Source of the DNA: Planctomycetota bacterium
GTDB lineage: Bacteria; Planctomycetota; Phycisphaerae; WQYP01
Length of the DNA: 20,428 bases
Assembly (NCBI GenBank): GCA_021799715.1
Contig: JAJYZY010000037.1
Location: forward strand, 1-20,428
Direction: 5' to 3'
Position 1 is the stretch's first letter. Each line of letters opens with the position of its first letter. A program made the translations under genes and the position numbers. The notes beneath the pieces are model-generated. The model made no database searches, was not told the origin of the DNA, and worked only from the letters and a program-made list of their open reading frames with translations. This document shows, piece by piece, positions 14,079-20,428 of this stretch.

Positions 14079-16025
14079 TCAGTCGCCGGCGTTTATTTTT
14101 TTTGGTTTGGTTCCCACACGGGTTTTGGGCCACGGATTAACATTGGTCAGTAATGTGATCCGCACCGGCCGTCCCTTGGCTACTTTTAATCCGTTAAACC
14201 AGTCCCAGACATAATAATGGATGTGATGCGCGGTAAAATAATCCATGGCCCGGCGATCCGCCACAATGCAATACCTTTGACGAATTATACGATTTGGCAT
14301 TCCCTTGATATTAAACGGCACGTTTCGCAGAACCCATTGCGGACTGGGAAACAATTGCACATGTCCGCGGGCGTAAAACACAAGGCTCGGTTCGGTGTAG
14401 CCGACGGCTCCAAGTTTGAAGCCCTCCGCCCGCAGCCGCCGCATCTGCTGTCCGGCCTCCCGGCTAATCTGCAATGCTTTAATACTTGGAAGCGTTGAGA
14501 TATCCGCAATCATCAGCGTCATGCCGAAGCAGAGCACCGTGACATAAGGCCACGCCGGCCGATTCCATGCGATGGCACCGGCCACACCCGTGGCGATTAA
14601 CGCTCCCGCCAATGGAATAAGATGATAAAACTCTTCGGGGTGATGCGGTGTAAACAGCAGCCAGCCCGCCACGATAGCGCCAAACCCCATTCCCAGCCAG
14701 ATGGCCATCCAAACCCAGCGCGCGGCGGCAAACCACTTCGGTGCCAGCACATCGGTCATCCGATGCCAACTCTGTACGAGTGTATCAGCGCAGAGAATCG
14801 CCAGTGGGATAAACAGCGGAAGCACATATTCAACCATTTTGGTGACAATGCACTCAAAAATCAGCCAGGAAGGAATGACCCATGCGAGGATGAATTGATA
14901 CGGTGACGGATCAATGGACATCACCAGCTTGCCGCGCACACGCCTTATGGCGTGATACGCCGCCGGCACGAGCAACACGCTCCAAGGCCAGAAGATCGCC
15001 CAGATTGTCAGGAGATAAAATCCGGGCGGTTCGCCATGTCCCTGCAGGCCGCTGGATGTGCGTTTGATGAGGTTTTGATTAATCATTTCTTCGATGAGTT
15101 TGCCATCCGTGGCCCGCCACGCCGCGATAAACCAGGGCAAGACCAGAACAATCAGGACACAAAATCCCAGCAGCGGCCGCAATTTCCGCCACCAGTTCCA
15201 ATTACCTCTGCGGATCAAAGTGTAGAGGAGTTCCGGCAGATGAATAACGCAATTCAGAATGGGGCTTTTCCACCAGTGCCCCCATACGTCCCCGGCACGA
15301 CCTGTCGTTAAGGCCAGTGAAACCATCGTGGCAAGAACAAAAATGGGCGTCACGCCCTTGGTCATAATTCCCGCGGCCATGGAAGCCCAGAAAATGAGCA
15401 CCACGTTGATTGACACATGGCCATGGGAGCCGGCATACGATTCATTAAGCAGTTCGCCGCCGTTGGATTCCATCAACTGATCGACGCGAGGTCGTAATTT
15501 TGGCACGCCGTCATCGGAAGCCTGGGCATCCCACGCCTCCCATACGCAGGCCATGCACACGGTGGTAAAAAAAATCATCACTGAATCCGCGGTGGCCAGG
15601 CGGGTTTCGGCGAAATACAGCGTGGAAACTGAAAGCATCAGCGCGGAGAGCAAACCGGTTGCCCTGCCGAAGCGCCGTCCCGCCATCCAATAAACCACCA
15701 GCAGTGTCAACGTGCCGAATAACACACTCGGCAGTCGCGCGGCCATGCCGCTGACACCGAATATCTTATAGCTTATGTCCATAAGCCAATAGATCACGGG
15801 CGGCTTATCGGGCCGCAGGACTCCGTCAAATCGCGGAACAATGAGATTTCCGCTGGTGAGCATTTCCCGCGCCGCGGAGGCAAACCGGGGCTCATCGCGG
15901 TCAAACAGCGCAATGCGCGACAATCCCGGCAGGTACAGCGCCGCCGCCAGCAGGACAATCAGCAGCGCGTCTTCCCAACTCCACCAGTGCTTGACCACCT
16001 TCTTGTTGATGGGTTCTTCCGGCAT
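14079..16025 (-). CDS. ArnT/PMT-family lipid-linked sugar glycosyltransferase
   Basis: This is an integral membrane GT-C glycosyltransferase of 648 residues. These enzymes move a sugar from a polyprenyl phosphate to a lipid or protein on the outer face of the inner membrane. The hallmark first loop is clear: after helix 1 comes ALFDRDEPRFASAAREML (39-56) with the catalytic acidic pair, then VPRFDGVLRPDKPPVIYWL. About a dozen hydrophobic helices follow, and the last 130 residues form a soluble domain. A polar loop of about 40 residues (about 168-205) interrupts the helices and is not part of the usual core. ATG at 16025 is 6 bases after the RAYT stop, suggesting coupling. The substrate is unknown: lipid A aminoarabinose, as in ArnT, is only one option. 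Confidence 0.88.
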   Translation of the reverse strand: MPEEPINKKVVKHWWSWEDALLIVLLAAALYLPGLSRIALFDRDEPRFASAAREMLTSGNLIVPRFDGVLRPDKPPVIYWLMDISYKIFGVSGMAARLPSVLFGTLTLLVVYWMAGRRFGRATGLLSALMLSVSTLYFAETRLATADSVMIFFTTVCMACVWEAWDAQASDDGVPKLRPRVDQLMESNGGELLNESYAGSHGHVSINVVLIFWASMAAGIMTKGVTPIFVLATMVSLALTTGRAGDVWGHWWKSPILNCVIHLPELLYTLIRRGNWNWWRKLRPLLGFCVLIVLVLPWFIAAWRATDGKLIEEMINQNLIKRTSSGLQGHGEPPGFYLLTIWAIFWPWSVLLVPAAYHAIRRVRGKLVMSIDPSPYQFILAWVIPSWLIFECIVTKMVEYVLPLFIPLAILCADTLVQSWHRMTDVLAPKWFAAARWVWMAIWLGMGFGAIVAGWLLFTPHHPEEFYHLIPLAGALIATGVAGAIAWNRPAWPYVTVLCFGMTLMIADISTLPSIKALQISREAGQQMRRLRAEGFKLGAVGYTEPSLVFYARGHVQLFPSPQWVLRNVPFNIKGMPNRIIRQRYCIVADRRAMDYFTAHHIHYYVWDWFNGLKVAKGRPVRITLLTNVNPWPKTRVGTKPKKINAGD

Positions 16026-16031
16026 TCAACG

Positions 16032-16700
16032 TTACCCAGCACCGTTGGCCTTGGGGCGGCCAATCGGGCGCAGCTTATGCTCGATGCCCATCTTTTTCGC
16101 CATTTTGCCGGCCCAGGCATCGGTTCCCAGCGGGCAACCGCGCTGCAGGCATGTTTCCAGGCGCTGTCGCACGGATTTATCCATGGGCTTATTGACCAGT
16201 TTTTTCCAGTGATCCGGCCGCTGCACCGGCAACTCGGCCAGCAGTTGCCGGCCAAGCTTTTTATCACAACCTAAACTGGACCAGGCCCAATCCGCGGCAT
16301 GTTCAACCACCCGGGCGCGCAGCGGGACGGATTCGACGTAGCGCAGCAGGTCAATTAAATCCGCGCCTTCCTGGACGGCCACGCTTTCATACCGACCTTT
16401 ATACATGCTTCCCTTCGTTCGTTTGTGCCGCGCCTGATTCCGCTTGACATGCGTATTGGCCACCCATGACATATATTTGGATAAATCGGATTTTCCACGC
16501 GGCCGCAGAATGATGTGCCAGTAGTTTGGCATCAGGCAAAACCCGAACACTTCCACCGCGGCCATGGCGGTGCCCTCTATGAGTAATTCCAGGTAGGCCT
16601 GGAAATCGTCCGAAGAGCGGAACAGTGCCTTGCCATTTTTCCCGCTGTTATAGACGTGATAAATGACGCCGCCCATTGCGGCCCGTGCTGTTCTTGGCAT
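16032..16700 (-). CDS. REP-associated tyrosine transposase (RAYT), HUH motif altered
   Basis: RAYTs are single-copy relatives of the IS200/IS605 Y1 transposases that act on REP palindromes. The 222-residue product opens MPRTARAAMGGVIYHVYNSG, with YHVYN typical of the family. The core MPNYWHIILRP (57-67) is where nearly all relatives have MPNHxH. Here the first His of the HUH metal site is Tyr (codon TAC), leaving only H62. The likely nucleophile is Y121 in LLRYVESVPLRARVVEHAADWAWSSL, which is conserved. The C-terminal helical part is basic. A Shine-Dalgarno (AAGGAAAGGG) precedes the ATG. There are no terminal repeats around the gene, as expected for a RAYT. It may be inactive or use an altered metal site. 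Confidence 0.88.
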   Translation of the reverse strand: MPRTARAAMGGVIYHVYNSGKNGKALFRSSDDFQAYLELLIEGTAMAAVEVFGFCLMPNYWHIILRPRGKSDLSKYMSWVANTHVKRNQARHKRTKGSMYKGRYESVAVQEGADLIDLLRYVESVPLRARVVEHAADWAWSSLGCDKKLGRQLLAELPVQRPDHWKKLVNKPMDKSVRQRLETCLQRGCPLGTDAWAGKMAKKMGIEHKLRPIGRPKANGAG

Positions 16701-16725
16701 ATCAATACCCTTTCCTTTCTTTGTT

Positions 16726-16758
16726 CCGGCACCAGCCCGGCACCAACGCGGTACCGCG
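16726..16758. repeat. 9-bp direct repeat and 12-bp palindrome before the RAYT gene
   Basis: CCGGCACCA occurs twice (16726-16734 and 16737-16745), followed at once by the perfect palindrome CGCGGTACCGCG (16747-16758). They lie between the kch stop and the RAYT start. RAYTs act on GC-rich palindromes near their own gene, so this could be a remnant of a REP-like unit. No second copy was noticed elsewhere in the window. Confidence 0.5.
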
Positions 16759-16767
16759 GCTCATGCC

Positions 16768-18030
16768 TTATTTTTTTTCTTTTCCGGCCGGGGCGGCGTC
16801 GGCTTTGGCGATAAAAAGATTCTTAAGGATATTATCGCCGCTTAGCTGTTCTCCGCTGATCGCCATGGCCAACAATTCGCCGCCCAGAATATCAGGCGCG
16901 ATAATCAAATCCGGGCCGACGCGCTGTATGCGTTGCAGATTTTTGCTGTTTTTCACCGCGGCCACAGTGCGGGCATTGCCGCCCAATTCCTTGGCGGCCA
17001 TTACAATAAACGCATTTTCACTGTCATCGGCGCGCAGCGCCAAAATCGCCAGCGCCTTTTCACCGCCCGCTTGACGCAGCACTTCAATATCCGAGGCATC
17101 ACCCACGAGCATGTCGGCGGGGTCCATCCACGATGTTTCCGGCTCCTTCGGCACGATCACCACCACCGGCAAATGCCGGTTTTTAAGTTCGCGGTATGTA
17201 TTATGCGAAAGCGGATTATCACCAATGACAACATAATGATCCTGTTTCATACGTTTTTTTTCTCCTGCCAGCAGGCGCTGCATGCGTCCGTTGACCAAGG
17301 GCACAATCACAGCGGAAATCGATGTGGCAAAAACCGTTATACCCAGAATAATCATCGATATGACAAACAACCGCGCGTCGTTGGTCTTCGGCACGATATC
17401 GCCGTACCCCACCGTTGAAAGTGTTACAACTGAAAAATAAAGTGCCCCGATTAAATTTTTAATCGGCGGTGTGAAACCCTGCCCCAGCACAAATGAGCCG
17501 AATACGCTATACCCCAGCAGCAAGATCACGCTCATAAGGCTGAACATGGTTCCCGCCGCCAGACTGGATTTGGAAAAGTGGCGGTAAAACAGAATCAGCG
17601 CCACCAGCACAGCGCCATTCAACAACGTCAACATTCCCCATCGCAGGTTGGTCTCATGCAAAATCAGAGCCAGCAACGCGGCCGAAATGATTAGTGCAAT
17701 AACCCATGCCAGACGCGAGCGAAATGCCAATCCAAATGACATCGCCAGCAACACGGCTCCGGCCGCCGCTTCGGGCAGACCGCCAAGACCCGGCACCACC
17801 GCAATCTGCCCGATATGCAGCACCGGCTTGAGCTGTTTAATAAACGGGAATGCTTTGGAGAGCCTTGAAATACCATCCAGCAGTGTTAACAACCCCAAAA
17901 CCGCGGCGATGGCTGCCACCGGCAGATGGGGAAACCAGTGATCCAGTCGCAGACGCCGGCGCAGACGCTGCATCAGCCGCCCCATTCGCTGGCGGAAAGG
18001 AAATGTTAGAACTGGATATTCACGCGGCAT
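16768..18030 (-). CDS. kch: Kch-type potassium channel with RCK (TrkA-N) domain
   Basis: This is a homotetrameric potassium channel of the inner membrane, 420 residues, close to the length of E. coli Kch (417). It has several N-terminal helices, then AAAGTMFSLMSVILLLGYSVFG-like segments, the pore YFSVVTLSTVGYGDIVP with selectivity filter TVGYGD (206-211), and a pore-lining helix (221-245). The cytoplasmic RCK domain begins DHYVVIGDNPLSHNT (264-278). Most stretches match Kch closely, including FATSISAVIVPLVNG and NSKNLQRIQRVGPDLIIAPD. ATG at 18030 is chosen because AAGGA lies 7 bases upstream and the length fits. The frame runs open to 18123, and an AGGAGG at 18101-18106 has no matching ATG. 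The gene follows the HtrA-like lipoprotein gene by about 100 bases. Confidence 0.9.
   Translation of the reverse strand: MPREYPVLTFPFRQRMGRLMQRLRRRLRLDHWFPHLPVAAIAAVLGLLTLLDGISRLSKAFPFIKQLKPVLHIGQIAVVPGLGGLPEAAAGAVLLAMSFGLAFRSRLAWVIALIISAALLALILHETNLRWGMLTLLNGAVLVALILFYRHFSKSSLAAGTMFSLMSVILLLGYSVFGSFVLGQGFTPPIKNLIGALYFSVVTLSTVGYGDIVPKTNDARLFVISMIILGITVFATSISAVIVPLVNGRMQRLLAGEKKRMKQDHYVVIGDNPLSHNTYRELKNRHLPVVVIVPKEPETSWMDPADMLVGDASDIEVLRQAGGEKALAILALRADDSENAFIVMAAKELGGNARTVAAVKNSKNLQRIQRVGPDLIIAPDILGGELLAMAISGEQLSGDNILKNLFIAKADAAPAGKEKK
17251..17270 (-). promoter_or_regulatory. Internal ribosome binding site before the RCK domain of kch
   Basis: On the minus strand GGCAGGAG is followed by eight A residues and CGT, then ATG at 17250 (M261). 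Translation from here would give a free 160-residue RCK domain (16768-17250). The SD-to-ATG spacing is 11 bases, a little long but workable. Confidence 0.4.
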
Positions 18031-18100
18031 GAACCGTTCCTTAAAAGACCACGGGTTGTCCGCCCGCACGAACAACCAGACATGGGTCCGATGAATAAGG

Positions 18101-18106
18101 CCTCCT
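18101..18106 (-). promoter_or_regulatory. Perfect Shine-Dalgarno AGGAGG with no ATG at normal distance
   Basis: AGGAGG on the minus strand lies upstream of the chosen kch start. Only an in-frame ATT at 18096 is near (4 bases away). The next ATGs are out of frame or 17 bases or more away. It could mark a non-ATG start that lengthens Kch, or be chance. Confidence 0.25.
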
Positions 18107-18131
18107 GAAAGAGACATTGACATTCAGGTCG

Positions 18132-19547
18132 TTAATTCAAACTCACATGGCAAGCGGCCGTGCGGCCATTGCCCTTGATGACCTCAAAAATGATTTCCGG
18201 CTTGCCGGGCGTGTTTTCCGCTTTGGTTACCAACTTTTTGAAGGTGGTAATATTATCAATGCGGTGGTCATCCACCCGCGTGATGATGTAGCCGGGTTGC
18301 ACGGGCGTGGTTCCCAGCGAGGCCGGCTTGCCATTGTGCACCAGTACCACATAAACACCATTTTGCGTGGGCGGTAGTTTGCGGGAATACGTATCAATAA
18401 ATGCCAGATTATGCACCACCAGTCCAATCTTACGATCGTAATACCGCGGCAGCCGGCTGGGCGGCGTGGGAGCCAGCCCAACTGTAATGGCGATATTTTT
18501 CGGCTTTCCATTTCTTAGAATACCAAGTTTAACCACTTGTCCCGGTTTTAATTGCTGCATGCGATGCTCAAATCGTGCCACCATCAGCGCGGCCACCGGC
18601 GTATGCGCAAATGGTTGGCCATCGACCGTGAGGATGATATCGCGCGACTTCAAACCACCTTTGGCCGCGGGCATTCCCGGAATAACCTGTCCAATCATCA
18701 GGCCGGATCGCTGCTTGATGTTATATAATTTGCGCACCGCTGACCGCAGGCCGGTGCTGTCCAATGTGCCAAGCCATGGAATTTTGGCCACAAATCGTTT
18801 GTTTGGAATATCGGTTAAATCCTGCTGGAAAGAGTCATAAGCAATAAACATTCCCACCTGCTGATTATCGCGCAATGTAACCGGAACTGATCTGTTCAGC
18901 AGTGTAAGAATCATTCCATCCCCCGGATTTGGAACGGTTATTCCCACGAATTTGCCGGTTCGGTAATCAAAAACGGGACTATTGGCATCGGTGAGGCCAA
19001 ACGAATCCGTTGCGATCAGTGTATGGACCAGCGGAATCATCGCCTTGATGCGGTTAACGCCGACAAATGCGCCATACGCCTGATCCTTGCCCAATCGCCC
19101 TACGGAAAATACGCTCTCGGCAAGATATGGCTTTTCGACGGCACCAACATTGATGGGTACAGCGTCAAGCGGTTTGAGCGCCTTGACATAACAGAATAAG
19201 CCATCGACGGTTCTTCCGAGATATTCGGCGGGTATTTTTGGCATGTCGCCGCGGGCAATGCGAATTTTCAAATGATGGATATAGTCCAGCGGAACATCCT
19301 GCGGAATCAGATCCGACGATACCAGCACCACGCCTTTTTTATTCAGCACAATTCCCTGGCCGCTGAGCTTATTGGTTTTGTGAAATTCATTTTCCGCGGT
19401 GTATTGTACAACCACGATGCTGCGGGCGATTTTGGGAACAAGTTTGGCAACACGGGTTGCCGCACCAACGGAAGCACAAGCCGCCAGGGCACAGGCGGGT
19501 AAGCAGGCCATGGCCAGCAGGCGGAGAAATTTGGAATGATTATTCAT
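18132..19547 (-). CDS. Lipoprotein with degenerate HtrA-like protease domain and two PDZ domains
   Basis: The 471-residue product starts with a basic N-terminus, a hydrophobic stretch and the lipobox LAAC (21-24), so a lipoprotein with Cys24 lipidated is likely; the next residue is Ala, favouring the outer membrane. Residues about 35-220 follow the order of an HtrA protease but the catalytic signs are lost: where HtrA has a TNxHV His there is VLVSSDLIP (74-82), and in place of GNSGGP is DANSPVF (187-193). Two PDZ domains follow (about 278-355, SGLMIGQVIPGMPAAKGGL; about 372-465). It starts 55 bases after the HtrA gene, with AGGA about 8 bases before the ATG at 19547. It is probably a non-catalytic partner or substrate sensor of the HtrA next to it. 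Confidence 0.78.
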   Translation of the reverse strand: MNNHSKFLRLLAMACLPACALAACASVGAATRVAKLVPKIARSIVVVQYTAENEFHKTNKLSGQGIVLNKKGVVLVSSDLIPQDVPLDYIHHLKIRIARGDMPKIPAEYLGRTVDGLFCYVKALKPLDAVPINVGAVEKPYLAESVFSVGRLGKDQAYGAFVGVNRIKAMIPLVHTLIATDSFGLTDANSPVFDYRTGKFVGITVPNPGDGMILTLLNRSVPVTLRDNQQVGMFIAYDSFQQDLTDIPNKRFVAKIPWLGTLDSTGLRSAVRKLYNIKQRSGLMIGQVIPGMPAAKGGLKSRDIILTVDGQPFAHTPVAALMVARFEHRMQQLKPGQVVKLGILRNGKPKNIAITVGLAPTPPSRLPRYYDRKIGLVVHNLAFIDTYSRKLPPTQNGVYVVLVHNGKPASLGTTPVQPGYIITRVDDHRIDNITTFKKLVTKAENTPGKPEIIFEVIKGNGRTAACHVSLN

Positions 19548-19602
19548 AGTTATATTCCTGATAAAACGCTGAACGTTGTTAACACATTCGGTTGCACAAA
19601 AC

Positions 19603-20428
19603 TTAATCACCGCTGCCGGGAGTAAATACCAGCGTGCGCTCCGTGCGACCTCTTTTTACCACAACGGCATACGGCTTTTTGGTTTTAGCCATGCGATCAG
19701 CCAGCATTTTGAGTTGGACGCTGTCAATGATGCGCGTGGTACCGACCATGCGGATAATATCACCATCTTCCATACCGGCGTTATCCGCAATCGATCCGCT
19801 CTGCACACTGGTAACCAGCACGCCTCTGATCATTTTCATCTGCTGTTGCCGCAGGTACGCGCTGGTCAGGTTGCGCACGACAATTCCCCATGGTTTGATC
19901 TGATGCCGCGGCGCGATAACGCTTTCCAGACGCTGCGTAACAATGCGCAACGTCTCCCGCTTCATCACTGAATCGCTGTTCATACGGTCCAAAACCAGCG
20001 TTAGCGTTGAACCAACGGGCTGATCGGCAATGTAACGCCGCACGGCCGAAATTTGTTCCGGGAAGCGGCAATTCGTGACGTAGCCGTTAACCGACAACAA
20101 CACATCCAGAGCCTGCACACCTCCGGCGGATGCCGGCGAATCATGATCCACCGATCGAATCAATACCCCTTTTCCCGGCGGCAGATGGTAAAAACGACTC
20201 AGCCCGAGCATGGGTTCAAGTTCCAGGCCGATATAACTGCGCGACACTTTGCCGTATTTGAGTAATGACGGAATCACGCGTCGCGCGACATTAATCGGGA
20301 TGGCAAAGCCAAGATTATTGGCCGTCGGATCTCCCCGCGTGTTAATGCCGATAACATGCCCGCGCAGGTTAATAAGCGGCCCGCCGGAATTTCCCGGATT
20401 AATGGCGGCATCCGTTTGCAGCCAGTTG
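19603..20428 (-). CDS. HtrA/DegP-type serine protease, C-terminal part (runs off the window)
   Basis: This is a periplasmic trypsin-like protease and chaperone family member. Only the last 274 residues lie in the window; the frame is open to the right edge. The fragment begins [20 protein letters not shown] with the catalytic Ser (fragment residue 14), then HVIGINT and [21 protein letters not shown], as in DegP/DegQ. The first PDZ starts with [11 protein letters not shown] and contains [18 protein letters not shown] second PDZ-like domain ([29 protein letters not shown]) ends the protein. His and Asp of the triad would be beyond the edge. It is followed by its degenerate paralogue, so the pair probably forms an envelope quality-control unit. 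Confidence 0.93.
   Translation of the reverse strand, partial: NWLQTDAAINPGNSGGPLINLRGHVIGINTRGDPTANNLGFAIPINVARRVIPSLLKYGKVSRSYIGLELEPMLGLSRFYHLPPGKGVLIRSVDHDSPASAGGVQALDVLLSVNGYVTNCRFPEQISAVRRYIADQPVGSTLTLVLDRMNSDSVMKRETLRIVTQRLESVIAPRHQIKPWGIVVRNLTSAYLRQQQMKMIRGVLVTSVQSGSIADNAGMEDGDIIRMVGTTRIIDSVQLKMLADRMAKTKKPYAVVVKRGRTERTLVFTPGSGD

Noticed and set aside
16741..16785. Palindrome followed by a T-run on the plus strand (terminator-like)
   Set aside because: No plus-strand gene ends here; the T-run is the lysine-rich end of kch read in reverse.
1..20428. CRISPR array, prophage, integron, toxin-antitoxin or defence island
   Set aside because: No spaced direct repeats, integrase, phage structural genes or toxin-antitoxin pairs were seen; the only mobile-type gene is the RAYT.

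Overview
All eighteen recognisable protein genes in this 20.4 kb window lie on the minus strand, so transcription runs from the right end to the left. The content suggests a Gram-negative member of the PVC group, most likely Planctomycetota and perhaps near Phycisphaerae. The reasons are a prepilin-type protein ending in a DG(H) motif of the kind expanded in these phyla, a bacterial PheT lacking its usual tRNA-binding (B2) domain, an outer-membrane-type lipoprotein signal, and a RAYT transposase of the planctomycete style. This assignment is inference; there is no rRNA or tRNA in the window.

Right part (about 14.0-20.4 kb): an envelope block. It holds the C-terminal part of an HtrA/DegP protease, then a lipoprotein that looks like a degenerate HtrA with two PDZ domains, then a Kch-type potassium channel with an RCK domain, a REP-associated tyrosine transposase (RAYT) and an ArnT/PMT-type lipid-linked glycosyltransferase.

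Middle (about 7.2-14.0 kb): an amidohydrolase, then a sulfide:quinone oxidoreductase-like flavoprotein coupled to an unannotated 46-residue protein, then a P1B-type metal ATPase with a TPC metal site. Next come a prepilin-type protein with a 55-residue ORF directly behind it, and a DUF192 protein. These genes are separated by 100-250 bp gaps, several with plausible promoters, so they look like short independent transcription units.

Left part (1-7.2 kb): a tight housekeeping run. It contains a single-pass membrane protein, rsmA (ksgA), a pabC/ilvE-like class IV aminotransferase and a Nif3 family protein. After a 368-bp gap rich in inverted repeats come an orphan nuoC and pheT. The window ends with 324 bp of mostly non-coding sequence.

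The most interesting points are two small genes hidden in intergenic sequence (46 and 55 codons), an SQR-like enzyme lacking one of the family's redox cysteines, a RAYT whose HUH motif has Tyr in place of the first His, a possible internal start that would release the soluble RCK domain of Kch, and a probably inactive HtrA paralogue encoded next to an active one. I did not find a CRISPR array, a phage, or an obvious new defence system.
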